Source: Hypericum androsaemum (taxonomy: Eukaryota > Streptophyta > Magnoliopsida > Malpighiales > Hypericaceae). From it: 64,000 bases of DNA. The notes beneath the pieces are model-generated. The model was not told the origin of the DNA and did no database searches. It worked only from the letters and a program-made list of their open reading frames with translations. The stretch lies in assembly GCA_963995505.1 (NCBI GenBank), contig OZ023188.1:19729912-19793911 (forward strand). The letters are read 5' to 3'. Below are positions 22,256 through 34,424 of the stretch, in pieces. Within the stretch, counting starts at the first letter, position 1; every line of letters begins with the position of its first letter. The translations under genes were made by a program, and so were the position numbers.

Positions 22256-24250
22256 ATGGGTTTGTTGGCACTTCTGATGGTGGCATTGGTGCCGGTGATC
22301 GAAGTACTCATAGTTACCGGCGTAGGATGTCTCCTAGCGTTTGATCGCATTAATATATTGGGACCGACTGGGAGGCACCACCTTAACAATGTGAATGCCC
22401 GCCTACTTCTTCATCACTCTCCTACATTTTTCGTATTGCATAATTTTTTGGACATCGTTCGTTGAAACAGATGTTTTATTTTTTTTTGTTATAAATGTGC
22501 AGCTGGTGTTCTTCGTCTTCAGCCCGGCGCTCATCGTTAGCCAACTTGGAGAAACTATAACTTTCCAGAGCTTGGAGTCGCTGTAAGTGAGACTTGATTA
22601 ATTGATCATCAATGGCTGGTCCTAATATATATATACATACAGGTGGTTTATGCCGGTGAACATCCTCCTGACCTTCATAATCGGATCCGCCCTAGCTTGG
22701 GTGCTGATAAAGGTAACAAGGACGCCTCCTGAGCTGCAGGGCCTAGTCATTGGGTGCTGCTCAGCTGGCAACTTGGGGAATCTGCTTCTCATCATGGTTC
22801 CGGCTGTGTGCGAGCAGTCTGATAGTCCCTTTGGAGATACATCCACTTGCTCTGCCTACGGGACGGCCTATGCTTCTCTTTCCATGGCGGTAGTATATAA
22901 TACACCTACCTACCCACCCGACTCGTCTGTTGATTGAATGTTTATAATCTCGGCTTGGACTTGGGTGCTTTGTACAGGTGGGGGCGGTTTACATATGGAC
23001 ATACGTCTATGTCATAATGCGTATTTATGCTCGCACAGTTAGCGAAAACGGTAACCAAAACGAGTGGGACACCCTTCCTGATCAAAGCGAGCAAGGGCTG
23101 CTTAATTCACCCACCTCAGGACCACCCGAAAAGGTATGTAGCTCGCTCGCTCGCTCCCTTGATTTACTACTTTGTCAAACTTTTCCGTTAGCTTTGTGAA
23201 GTTGATCTTAACTTTTGTTGAGACAGGAGACCGTTATTCGCAAGGCGTTATCATGCATAAGCAAGTGCGGAGGGGAGATTGACCTCAAGATGGTCTTTGC
23301 GCCTTCTACTATCGCCGCGGTACCCTCTTCTCCATGCATACATACTCTCTGCAGCTTTTACTTTTTGGTGATATGCAGAAGGTGTGAGCTGGTGTTTTCC
23401 ATGTGCGTGCGTGCAGATCATTGGATTTTTCATCGGAGCGGTCTCCCCTGTACGAGAGTTGTTGATCGGAGACAGCGCCCCACTTCACGTGCTGGATACT
23501 AGTGCTTCATTGATCGGGTTAGCAGCCTTCATTAAATTTATTAGCATCAACAGAGCAGCACTCATCATCATCATCAGTATAGTAATAGTAATAGTAATAG
23601 TAATAGTAATAGTAATAGTATTACTGGCTTGACTTGGGTGCAGGGGTGCTACAGTTCCATCCATGACCCTGGTTGTGGGGGCCAACCTTGTTCAAGGTCG
23701 TTACTACTAATAGCTCTTCACTCACTCACAGTTTCTGTAATTAATTTCTTTCTTTCTTGCATGCAAATTATTTTTATTATAGCTTAATACGACGACGTAG
23801 ATGGTGTGTGTTCGTGTCAGGTCTAAGAAGATCACAAGTGAGTGCATCGGTGGTAGTTGGGATAATAGTGGTGAGGTACCTGCTCTTGCCACTCCTGGGC
23901 GTAGGTGTGGTGAAAGCAGCGTATTATTTTGGGATGGTGGGATCGGATTCTCTCTATCAGTTCGTTCTGCTCCTTCAGTACGCGCTTCCTCCGGCCATGA
24001 CCGTTGGTTGCTACTCTTTCCCCATCTCTCTCTCTCTATCTTGTTTATTCTGCATTTTTATAAGTAGAGAGAGAATTAAGGGTCAAGTATACTACTTACT
24101 GTGTGTGTGTGTGTGTGTGGGGCAGGCATAATCGCGCAGCTGTTTGAGGCCGGAGAGAGCGAATGCTCGGTGATCATGCTGTGGACCTACTTGGTGGCTT
24201 CTTTCTCTCTTACACTTTGGTCAACCTTCTACATGTGGCTACTCGAGTGA
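22256..24250 (+). CDS. PIN-LIKES (PILS) auxin-carrier-family membrane protein
   Basis: Nine exons: 22256-22390, 22503-22582, 22643-22889, 22978-23133, 23227-23319, 23417-23517, 23644-23696, 23821-24006, 24126-24250. All are in phase with GT-AG introns, giving 391 residues. It belongs to the membrane-transport (auxin efflux carrier-like) family. Hydrophobic helices fill the N-terminal third (residues 1-140; VFSPALIVSQLGETITF, WFMPVNILLTFIIGSAL) and the C-terminal third, separated by a polar loop (NEWDTLPDQSEQG, about residues 175-205). Conserved PILS features are GCCSAGNLGNLLL and IIGFFIGAVSPVRELLIG. Family members sit in the ER membrane and limit nuclear auxin signalling; this is family knowledge. 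The length is near the family norm (about 400) and I see no broken exon. Confidence 0.92.
23575..23627. repeat. Six-base microsatellite in PILS intron 6
   Basis: About nine copies of AGTAAT/AGTAAT-like units following a short CATCAT run. It lies wholly within the intron between 23517 and 23644. Confidence 0.85.
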
Positions 24251-24854
24251 GACATACAGACAGACAGACAGATATATAAGCGCACAATTCCCCGATGCCA
24301 TCCATATATTTATATATATGTTGCTTACTTCTTTCATTATTATTTCAATCGGTTTTGTTTGGAGTGTTCAATTGAATTTGGGCATTCTCTAAACTTCACA
24401 TATTAGAGTATGTTATGTTTTGCTTATAATTAAATTGATATCTCCATGCATATCTCGATAACTCATGTTTATATATATATATATATATATTAATATTAAA
24501 AAAAGGGGTATAATGGATATACTCGATTATGAATTACTATGGAAAACAATACAACAAAAAAACTAAAATTTTGAGATCTGTAACATAATAAAGGATTGGC
24601 TGGAAAAGAGTACAATGGATCAATGAAGTGGAGGCATATGATTGGCTGAAGAGCGGGAAAAGGACACTAACGCGGGAAATATCAGCGGGAAAGGAGATTA
24701 GAACCTAGTAGAGTTAGGTCCATGGGCTTATGATACAACCTGGGCCTAGAATATAAATACATTTGTAAAGAAATGGAAGCACTATTCTGATTTTTGCCAA
24801 TAACAGATCGAGGCAATTACCTCTATCCCTTCTACTCTCTCTCTCTCTCCCCTC

Positions 24855-24888
<34 letters not shown>

Positions 24889-25426
24889 AAAAATCTTCCG
24901 CCATTAACGAGCTCCCTGAGCTCAAGGACTTGACAAGATCTTACATAATAGTAATTAAATTAAATTAAATTATTTATCACAATTTGTTATCCTGTTGTTG
25001 AAAATTTTGAGTGGAAATTCAAATCAGTAGTTGTTAATGTAACACCGTCCATTTTTTTGGGTGGGAAATGTAATAATACCGTCCATCAGATTCCCTTGCC
25101 AATGAAATAGAAATTTACATCAATTCTGTAAAAAGGGAGGGTAACAAACAAACAAAAAGTTTATATGGGAGGCTACAACTATACTATTTGGGCGGGCCTA
25201 GAGAGAGCCCAGAAGTAGCAGCATCCTATTCCTTTTTTCCTTCTCTTCTTTGTTGGTGGGGTGGGCCTGGCCTGGCCTGGCCTGGATCGAGAGATATTAT
25301 TATAAGTGGGGCTGTCTCGTGGAAGTGAGGTGAAAAGGGGGCTTATAGGCTTTGACTATATCTGGTCTGGTTGGTGTTGCTTTGTTCGGAGAGGAGAGGA
25401 GAAGAGAAGAGAAGAGAAGAGAAGAG
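24251..25426. other. Intergenic region with a C31 homopolymer and a possible LTR remnant
   Basis: 24580-24950 looks LTR-like: it starts TGTAACATAATAAAGG, has a TATA-like GAATATAAATACATTTGT, a CT-rich stretch and GAGCTCCCTGAGCTCAAGG. I could not find matching ends or a target duplication. A run of 31 C lies at 24856-24886. 25385-25426, just before the MIF-like ATG, is a GAGAA-rich leader. Confidence 0.4.
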
Positions 25427-26612
25427 ATGCCTTGCCTTAACCTTTCGACGAACGTGTCCCTTGAAGGAATCGACACCTCCAACATCCTCTCCGAGGCCAC
25501 CTCCTCCGTCGCCAAGCTCATCGGCAAACCCGAAGCTGTCTGTAACCCCCTACCAACCCCTTTTCTCTCTCTCTCTCTCTATCTCTAGGCTTCAATTCAA
25601 TTAGGGTTGTTTTTTTTTTGTCCAAAGAAAGAAAGAAAGAAATCATTTTCCTATGTTGTTGTTTTTGAGGTTGGCGGCCTTGTTTGGTTTTCGAGCAGGA
25701 TTACAACATCCTACTACTCCTTGTCATGTAATCTGGTTGCTTATCCGTGTTAGTGGGTGGCTCATGGCCTGGGTTTTAAGAAAGCGAGCTTTTCAGACTT
25801 TCAATTTGTTTACTGTTGCAAGTATATTACAACATCCTACTACTCCTTGTCATGTAATCTGGTGACAGCTTTAGCGTTTTCAGCCCGCCCATCCTCTGTT
25901 CTATGTTTGGATGGATAACTAACTCAAGGGTTCCAGTGGGTTGCACTCTTTTTTGTTTGATGCCGTTGTCTTCTTCTTGACTAAAACTGTCTTCTGTTGC
26001 TGTCTGCCTCGCAGTATGTGATGATCGTGCTGAAGGGGTCAGTTCCGATGGCATTCGGAGGGACTGAGGCACCCGCTGCTTATGGTGAGCTGGTGTCCAT
26101 TGGCGGCCTCAACCCTGATACCAACAAGAAGCTGAGTGCTGCCATTGCTTCCATTCTCGACACCAAGCTTTCCGTTCCCAAGTCCAGATTCTTCCTCAAG
26201 TTTTATGATACCAAGGCAAGCCTTTTGAATTGAGCCTTCCTTCTACTGTTGGGTTGGATGGAGGAGATATATCATATTACCCCGTTTTCTTCTCTTCTCT
26301 TCTCATTGCACTCTTCCTTTTGACTTTCTTTGTTTAGGCCCATCAAACTCAAGAGTATGCTCAGTGTTTGCATGCTTTACACCAGAACTAGATCATCATG
26401 TAAATATTTATTTGCTGCTTTAAACCGTGAGCAATTGCCAATTCCGTTTTTTTTTCCTTTTCGGGATTCGTCTTGTAGTTCTCGCTCCGTGTTGTTTGAT
26501 TTGTATTAGCCTTGAGTTTACTTACAGCAATTGCCTCTGTTTGCTTGCGTGGACTGACGTGCTTTGTTTTGTGCAGGGATCCAACTTTGGATGGAATGGT
26601 TCTACCTTCTGA
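25427..26612 (+). CDS. MIF/D-dopachrome tautomerase-like protein (MDL)
   Basis: Three exons: 25427-25537, 26015-26215, 26577-26612; 115 residues, the usual MIF length. The start MPCLNL places the catalytic Pro immediately after Met, as in the tautomerase superfamily where the mature N-terminal Pro is the base. Conserved parts are VMIVLKGSVPMAFGGTE, AAYGELVSIGGL and FFLKFYDTKGSNFGWNGSTF. Plant MDL proteins are small trimeric MIF relatives, cytosolic or peroxisomal by paralogue; their native substrate is unclear. Intron 2 has a GC donor (AAG|GCAAGC). The GA-rich leader directly precedes the ATG, and the reading frame stays open upstream for 25 codons, but the family fixes the start at MPCLNL. 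Confidence 0.93.
25700..25863. repeat. 38-bp direct repeat in MIF-like intron 1
   Basis: Two identical 38-bp copies, 25700-25737 and 25826-25863, beginning ATTACAACATCCTACTACTC and ending ATCTGGT, are separated by 88 bp. Both lie inside intron 1. The origin is unknown; it could be a replication-slippage or transposon-footprint product. Confidence 0.9.
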
Positions 26613-28429
26613 TTCCAACAACCTTGATCTCCATCATTCACAAGCTTGACGCTCCGCCATGCATCTGTAGCTGACTTATTACTGTCCTGGAAAACTGGAT
26701 TTCAATCTAGACATCATCATCTACTACTACTATGCACCTTTAAGCACTCACTCTATTTTAGTTGTTGAATAACTGGGTGGCCACTGGTACTGGCTAATGC
26801 TATCATGGTACTTGTTTAGTTGCTCTCTTCTTCAAGTTTGTTTAGCTCATGCATTCATATTCGATTTCTCCATATCGTTAATGTGCTTTCGATTTCGATG
26901 GCAGTTTTCGTCATCCTTGAATGTGAATGCAGTTGCCACTTTACGACATCTGTGGTTGCTGCTGGAGTACAAAAATGAAACATTGGGTAGCACAAAAATG
27001 AAACACTGGGTAGCCTTCTTAAATAGCAGAATGTAAATAAGTCGTCGATTTTTTTTGTCCAAATACGTCTTGCAAATGAAGCCGGGCTGAAAATGGTACG
27101 ACGACTTCCAATGGATGCTGGAGATCCTCTTTAGCTCATATTTGGCCCACTGTACATGTTGCCCTCTCCAGGTTCTTACCAACCCAACAAAACCAAAGCT
27201 GTCACTCCCCCGTCCTCCAATCCAACACACATTTGGTCGCACGATTCATTGTCCGATTAACTTATAAATGTGGTAAACAAGTTTTGAGAAGAAATATCTA
27301 ACATAACTAAAGATCTCTTTATAATCTTTTAATTATTTTTTTCCGTTATCTTCTATAAGAAAATGTATCATATTTTTGCAAGGGGACGATTTATTTTCTT
27401 TCGGGCTGGCTTGCTTCAGCAGTAGGCTGCTTCAACAAAACGACATCGATCCTTACCTGGATAAGCTGGCATCATAAGATAAGGACACCTGTCTTTTATC
27501 AACCATGTTCGAAGATAAGATTAACAAGGGCCATGCAATTTACATGCACGTTACACACCCTATTTAAAGTTTTGATTCCGATATAGATTTGAAATATTAA
27601 TGGAGATTGATCGATCATGATCCAAAGCTTATTGATCAGCGAACAATTTAGCTTATGTCTATGGAGCTTACTTAAACGAGACAAATACTTCAAATTTCAA
27701 TCGAACAACGTAAGCTTTAGTCAGTACAAAAAACATCAACTTTACATACGACCATCTCTTGCTTGGCTCCCAAGGTAAGTACACAGTCAAACTTGATCTA
27801 TTTCCTTGGTTTTTCATTTTTTTGGGTAGTTGAATCTTCTAGTAGCTGGTTACACTCAAAAAGGAAAGTGAAAAATAAAAGAAAAAGAAGGTAAAGCTAA
27901 ACCAGAAACTGTACATATTTGATGACAACTTGTAGAGTATATAACTGAATCAAATTTAAATTAATCAGCTAGTTAATATTCAGATACCAATATTCTCCAT
28001 ATATCAAAAAAATAAAGAAATCGGCCCCACCATGCAAAAATAGGGCCCAAAATATCCTTCTGGTCACACCTAGGCCTTGGCCCATCACTGTACCTGGTAA
28101 AAAAAGCTTTCGCCAATTTTAAACACAAAAACTGGGACCCACTTTAGTCCCACCTATTTTCTTACGAATAATACGAAAAAGGATTTTATTACTGTCAGGT
28201 GTTACCATAGTTTTCAAAAACGGCACTGAGGTTGACTGTTCGACTTCGGCGTCAACTGGTCTAATCGGTTTGACTACCGATCGAACCAGAGTATTTATAT
28301 ATACATATATATTTTTATTTTAAAATAATATATAGACTAAATTATACGTTTAAAAAAATTATATTCTCGATATATTGATCAATTTATTTCAGCATAATTT
28401 TCTTTGTTGATTTAGTTTATTTTGTGGTG
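26613..28429. other. Intergenic, no gene recognised
   Basis: The MIF-like 3' UTR occupies the first few hundred bases. 28206-28290 contains GGTTTGACTACCGATCGAACC-type sequence of the sort found in common plant MITEs, too short to assign. I see no coding exon. Confidence 0.45.
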
Positions 28430-29515
28430 ATTTCGAAAAATCGAGTTCGGATGAGATTCCTCGCTAAATTCTTTGCCTCACTCTTCGCCAAATTCTTTGC
28501 CTCAATCTCTGTCAATTTCTTAGCCAAACTCTTCACCTCAATCATTGCCAAACTCTTTGACTCAATCCTTGCCAAACTCTTTGCCTCATTCCTCGCCAAA
28601 TTTTTTGCCAAAATCATCGCCAAACACTTCTCCACAATCTTCACCAAAATCTTTGCCTCAATCTTCGCCTCAATTTTTGCCGAATTCTTCGCCAAACTCT
28701 TTGCCTCATTCATCACCTAACTCTTCGCCTCAATCTTTGCCAAACTCTTCGCCTCATTTCTCGCCAAATTCATTTACCATTTTGTTCGCCTCAATCATTT
28801 TCTCAAATGTGAACTCTTCGCCTCAATCTTTGCCTCAATCATTGCCAAATTGTTAGCCTCATTCTTTGCCTAATTTTTTCGGCTCATTCTTCGCCAAATT
28901 ATTTACCTCATTCTTCTCCAAACTCTTTGCCTCATTTTTTGCCAAATAGTTCGCCTCAATCTTTGCCAAATTCATTAGTCACCAATTTTTTTTACTCAAC
29001 CTTTGCCTCATTCTTCGCCTCAATCTTCACCAAAAATTTTGCCTCATTCTTTGCTAAATACATCGTCTCCTTCTTTGCCTCAATCTTTGGCAAAGTCATT
29101 ATTCGCCAAATTCTCCTACTCATTCTTCGCCTCATTCTTCGCCTTAATCTTCGCCTCAATCTTCGCCTCATTCTTCGCCTCAATCTTCGCCTCATTCTTC
29201 GCCTCAATCTTCGCCTCATTCTTCGCCTCAATCTTCGCCTCATTCTTCGCCAAATTCTTTACCAAATTCTTTTCCAAAATCTTTGCCAAACTCTTTGCCT
29301 CATTCTTGGACCAAACTCTTCGCCTAAATCTTCGCCAAATTCTTTGCCTCAATCTTTGCTAAAATCTTCGCCTCTATCTTTACCAAACTCTTCGCTAAAT
29401 TCTTCTACTCATCCTTCGCCTCATTCTTCAACTCAATCTTTGCTAAATTCTTCTCCTCAATCTTTGCCAAATTCTTCGCTATAATCTTTGCCAAATTCTT
29501 TACCAAATTCTTGGA
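28430..29515. repeat. Minisatellite of TTCGCC/TTTGCC units adjoining the pararetrovirus frame
   Basis: Short units such as TTCGCCTCAATC, TTTGCCAAACTC and TTCGCCAAATTC (12-15 bp) fill over 1 kb. The most regular part (about 29110-29245) alternates TTCGCCTCATTC and TTCGCCTCAATC. Long frames on both strands are repeat artefacts. The right edge merges, in frame on the minus strand, into the C-terminus of the pararetrovirus-like protease reading frame (EFGKEFGKDYSEEFGKD), suggesting the array grew out of that coding sequence. Confidence 0.85.
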
Positions 29516-30077
29516 GTCTTTCATGAAGCTTTAAGCTTGAATATTCTTCTTTTAGAGACTGTAGTAGACTCTCTTTTGCTTTTAAGCAGTTAATGGAATG
29601 ATTTTTTGGCATTTCTAAAAAGGGAAAGAGTAGATCATGCCCTTTAAATTCTGTTTTAATTCCACTAGCATCAATTTTTAAGGGATAAAGGAGGTGTAGG
29701 AATGGAGTTCCTAAAATAACCTCAGCAGATAAGTCCTTAACCATAATGAAGGGAAGAGAGATACAAATACCTTGATTACATATCTCTACAGAGGATAATT
29801 TGTATTTGATCTCTAAATTTTGATTACTGGCAGATGATAAAGATTGGGCTATTTTTTGAAAATATTGAGAGGGTACTAACCCTTCATTGATGTAGTTTAA
29901 GTCTGCTCCTAAATCAATAAGGGCAGCAACTTCTAGATTGTAAGCCTTGTCCACAATAATGGTAACTTTAACGTACCATTTCTGATTAATGATCCTATCA
30001 ATGGCATTTAACCATGTTAAGCTAGCAATATCTTTTTTCCGTATATTCTCATCTAAGGGAGGAGGAGTGTGTACCAC
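29457..30077 (-). pseudogene. Endogenous pararetrovirus aspartic-protease region
   Basis: Resembles the protease part of Caulimoviridae polyproteins: a strand with ALID, then GADLNYINEGLVP, a middle with YKLSS and ICISLPF, and VILGTPFLHLLYP. The usual D-S/T-G-A catalytic triad here reads D-L-G-A, so it is unlikely to be active. The C-terminal end passes into the minisatellite, and no reverse transcriptase or RNase H follows on this strand within the window. This is an old, partial, non-functional genomic copy. Confidence 0.7.
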
Positions 30078-30113
30078 TTCTTCTTCTTCCTCTTCACAAG
30101 AGGTATCATTTTG

Positions 30114-30314
30114 TTACCAAAGATGTGAGTTATGAATGGTAGTTTTTACTAAATGAAGATCAAGTTTTACTTGAGCTATTTCTTGTTTGAGATTATTAAT
30201 CTCTATCTTTAATTGAAGGAGGCTTGGTTGTTCATGTGAAGCTTCAGATTGTATTCTATTTAAGACATTCTGAAGAGAATACCTGGTGGTGTGTTCTTTA
30301 ACCTTTTTAGCCAA
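30114..30314 (-). pseudogene. Endogenous pararetrovirus short coiled-coil segment
   Basis: A 66-codon open stretch between the capsid-like and protease-like parts, with a heptad-like Leu/Ile pattern (LQLKIEINNLKQEIAQVKLD). It stops before the protease segment. I take it as part of the same degraded polyprotein, separated from its neighbours by stops and frame changes at 30077-30114 and 30314-30491. Confidence 0.45.
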
Positions 30315-30490
30315 TTTTGGAGTTGATGAGGCCCTTTTGCTCCTTTTTTGTGAGGAGGTTGAGGCAACCTAGGTAGCCTTCTTATTTATTTATTCCCTTA
30401 TGAGTTGTTGTTTGAACTCATTATCAGGTAATTTATCCAAGATTTCTAAGAAATAGTCTTTCTCGGCGGTGAGCGTATTAACGCTTAATC

Positions 30491-31303
30491 CTAATAGGTT
30501 ATGAGATAGGCAATTATCACAATCACAGCTACTTTCGCAACCTTCAGAATCAGAGGAAGAAGACGAAGTCGAGCTATTTTCTGTTGGCTCTTCGTCATGT
30601 GCTCAAGATTGACAACTAAATCATCTCTATGATCCTCGTTTAAAAGGAGTTGGCAGAGGGACCTTTTAAGGCCTTCATCTAATTGTAGAGCATTAATTTT
30701 CTTTTTAACTCGGCAGTCCTTTTGGAAATGCCCAAGTTTTCCACACTTATAGCAGGCCGGGGCTTTTCTATTAAAAGATTCTGAGTGATTTTTGTAGTTC
30801 CTAAAATTCCTTTTGGGTCGTTTAGACCATTTCTTAGTAGGTGTATAATCTGCTTTTAAACTTTTAAATTTGAAAATTTTAAATCTCTTATCTTTTCTTT
30901 TGCCTGTGGTAGAACCTGTCTTCCAAAGTGGTGGATAACCAATTTGTTCACAGAAATCTCCTAGGACTTGCTTGCTATTGAGCTTGTTTTTTTCTAGAAG
31001 CCTTTTGATTTTTATATCGTTACACAAGGCTATACCCTCAACTATGACGACATCAGCTAAGTCTCCATAGGTAAGCCTAGAATGGGATATTCTACCATTA
31101 TTATCTCTAAGGCGAGTCCTCACCCGCTCGGCAAACATGGCTGGTAAGTCGGAGATAAATTTTTCTTTCCAAAAATTTTCATTACAATCTGATCTTGTAA
31201 AGACCTTGGAGAAGAAAACATCTTTATACCATATAAAATGAGATAGAGATGGACACTTAAGATTCATTAGCTGCTCTTGAGTACGGTCTTGCATGAGATT
31301 CAT
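30491..31303 (-). pseudogene. Endogenous pararetrovirus capsid-like region with zinc knuckle
   Basis: Contains the late capsid part of plant pararetroviruses: FWKEKFISDLP, SRLTYGDLADVV, ALCNDIKI, a basic Lys/Arg-rich stretch, then a CCHC knuckle CYKCGKLGHFQKDC. The upstream part of the polyprotein (movement protein, early capsid) is missing, because the sequence breaks into G-rich telomere-like repeats at about 31362. The family (Caulimoviridae) is assigned from motif order; genus not attempted. Confidence 0.75.
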
Positions 31304-31361
31304 AGCCCCAATAAAATGAATAGCTATTGTATAGACGAGGGTGTTAACCGCATCAGAAGCG

Positions 31362-31432
31362 AGGGGGTTTGGGGTTTAGGGGTTAGGGGGTTAGGGGTTA
31401 GGGTTTTGGGGTTTGGGGTTTGGGGGATCGGG
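31362..31432 (+). repeat. Telomere-variant G-rich repeats (left of solo LTR)
   Basis: TTTGGGG, TTTAGGGG, TTAGGGGG and TTAGGG variants in one orientation, directly after pararetrovirus-derived sequence (junction after CATCAGAAGCGAG). It ends in TCGGG, the left target duplication of the solo LTR. Confidence 0.85.
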
Positions 31433-34424
31433 TGTCACGACCCAAATTCGAGGTCGGTGACCGGCGCTAGACCCAAACCTATTGACAATACCTAACGAGT
31501 CTAGCCAGCCTCAAATGTATTTTACTTTACAAAATTTTTAGTATAAAAAACTAAATGAAGTACAATTATTTTTACATTATCCCTAGGATCAAAGTGAACA
31601 CTGTGGCTACGGAGCTACTAGACAAAAGAGAAAAATGGATGCCGGAGACTTTATTCAAGTCGTGAAGAAGTAAATTGACTTGACACCAACAAAGCTATCT
31701 CCGGATGGATACAAGGCCACATAAATGAACCTGCAAAACTGGTGAGAGAGGGGGTGAGTGTTTGGGAAAACACTCTGTAAGCAGATAGAACATAACGTGT
31801 TGGTTATGTCAGATACACGTGGGAGAGACAGAACTCAACTATGTCCCACATAATCTAAAATGCATACAAATCACATGACCACACACACACGTACCAAAAA
31901 CATGAGCAAACTACGTGACGTCCCATTCCATCACGTAACTTGTCCCACAAATACATAATCACAGAGTCAAATAAATGGTGAGCTCTAAACAGGTTTAGAC
32001 GGGCCACTTCCTCTTCAGCACAGGGATATCAACATGGCCATCAAATCTCCTTTCCATAATCACATACTAAGTATATAGTAGTAAACTAGGATATCTCCAG
32101 TCTATGTGCACATAGGCTAACATCCCCGGTTAGCACGGAAAAACCTGTCCATTTCTCACCATAAACAAACATAACATATCTTTCACACAACCAAAGGTTC
32201 CAAGACCATATCCAAGAGAAATGGACATGTCACACCCTCACAAATTGGCCCCTAGCTAGGAACCACATATTCTCTAGCCGGCCACACACATATGCCATAT
32301 ATGTCACAAATCAATCCAAGTATGACCAAACAAAACACATATGCACATGACCACTTTATAGACAAAACTCATATGCATGAGACACACATAGTTAAGATCT
32401 GAAATATGCACATGTACTAAATAAACCAAAGTTGTCATAGTTTATATGCTTACACTAATGAAGACCGCTCCGCGAATGCTCATTCCCGATTCAATTCTCC
32501 TTTCACTTTGGATCTTCATCCAGTCCTTCTTCCCAAGTTTATTTCTTCCACCAAGAACCTTGTGGAGGCTTTACATACTCTGTATAACAATTTCCAATCA
32601 CAAAGTGAGGTCAGCTCCTCACTTCCCCAAGCAAATCACTTCCAACACTTAAAAATAACCAACTTTGGCACAATCGACAACCAACGTCAGAAATAACTTA
32701 AGTCTATCAAAGTCGCTTGCATCCTTTTAGTCACTGGTCCATTTTTAACTTACCATCATGTACAATAATTGTTTGTGACCATAATTTCATAAAAGACCTG
32801 TTTTGGCCAACCGAACACACACCGAGCACAAGGTAAGGCCATTCACACTAACTTCGGTAAGCAGCCCTTATAACTCAATATCACACAAAACCAAGTACAT
32901 ATCTTCATCAATATACTACTGCTCTATTCTTTCATGATCACACCGAGTCTAAAAATTAACTTAGAAGTCCAAAGAAATTACTTACCAAGTGTTACTCTTG
33001 AACCACCTCAATTCTGAAACCTGAAAGTCAGTCCGTAGCTCAACTAAGGTTTGATAAGGATTCCTTGATCCAAACAGAGCATATAATATACCATTAGAAA
33101 GATATTTAAGTCCTCCACAAACTATATGAAGTCACCAAAGTCCAATTCGGAGTCTAAATATACGTACCAAGAACTTCTTCTTACACCATCTTGACTATAT
33201 ACTCCAACAAACAGTCCATAGTCCAAAATATATTTCAGGTCGATTCCTTTATCCAATTATGACCAATAATATATGGTTAGAAAGCTATTGAAGTTCTCTA
33301 CAACTCTCATGAATACATGGAAGTCCAATTTCAATCCAAAGGATACTTACCGAACACTTCTTTGTCCACCAGCTTACTTGTATACTCCAGTTATTAGTCT
33401 GCCATTCAAAACCAATTTCTCATTGATTCGTTAATCCAAATAGGACATATAATATACGGTTGGAAAGATCATTGAGTTCTCTACAACATTTGAGAAGATT
33501 GTAAATTCCAAATTGAAGCGGAATATCACTTACCGAACCATTCTTTGTTGACCTACTTCTTTCTCTTTCTTCTATCTCTCTCTCTTCTTTTTCTTCTCTT
33601 TCGTTTTGTGGCTTATCTCTAGAGTTTCTTGCCTCTTCCTTAAGTTCCTGAGTCCTAAAAGAGTCTAGGTGAGTCACCATCCAGCATAACTCACGTCCTC
33701 AACTAATTCTAATAAGTTTCCAAGTAATGAAAGAAGATTGGTTCCACCTCCCATGTGGTCCAATCAGGATGCAGCACATTGAGTCTCGTTTTTAACCAAC
33801 TTCAGTTGCTTATTTCCCAAAATCGTTTTCTGCTCAATTGTAAGTCTATGTGTCTAGTTTCTAGATCATATTTACTTGTACCATTTGGAGCAAAATTGAG
33901 AATGTTATGCCCAATTTACTAAGCAAAGGTCAATCTGTCCAAATCTGTCCAACTATCTTCATAAGTAGACTTTGTTGAGATTGATCTAGAATCCTTAGAA
34001 GACTAACTCATGTCTACATACACTTCACAAAGGTGTAGGAACATGAATTCTTGTTTATATAAAGACCGAGAACTCCAACCGAAGCACTTCAAGAACCGAC
34101 AACACAATGTGTTGTTTATCCACTTGCTAGGCTTGATCCCAATTGCTAGCATGACAAAGTCAATGTCTTTCAAAGCTTATAAATCCATATCTTACTTTTA
34201 AATACCATTTTGAATCATCTCCTTTGAACCCTAATGAAGAAGTTATGTTCAATTTATCGCAGCATATCTGAGGTAGTCCGAGATATCAATTGCATTCCTT
34301 CCAACTATCATTGGCACTCTATTTACATAGCAATCTCACTCCAAATACGAATCCAATATGTCATTATGACTAAGTATACTTCACTTATGTCAGACAAATA
34401 TGATTAAAGAACTAGGGTATTACA
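31433..34424 (-). mobile_element. Solo LTR (2992 bp) with perfect TSD TCGGG
   Basis: Ends TGTCACGACC... and ...GGGTATTACA. Flanked by TCGGG at 31428-31432 and 34425-34429. No internal region, PBS or PPT is present, so it is a product of LTR-LTR recombination. By analogy with the element at 34570-44316, transcription would run on the minus strand (start TGTAATACCCTAG). The insertion site lies within telomere-variant repeats. Open frames inside it show no domain. Confidence 0.9.

Noticed and set aside
28424..29484. Long frames on both strands in the TTCGCC minisatellite
   Set aside because: Low-complexity repeat translation; open on both strands with the same period.
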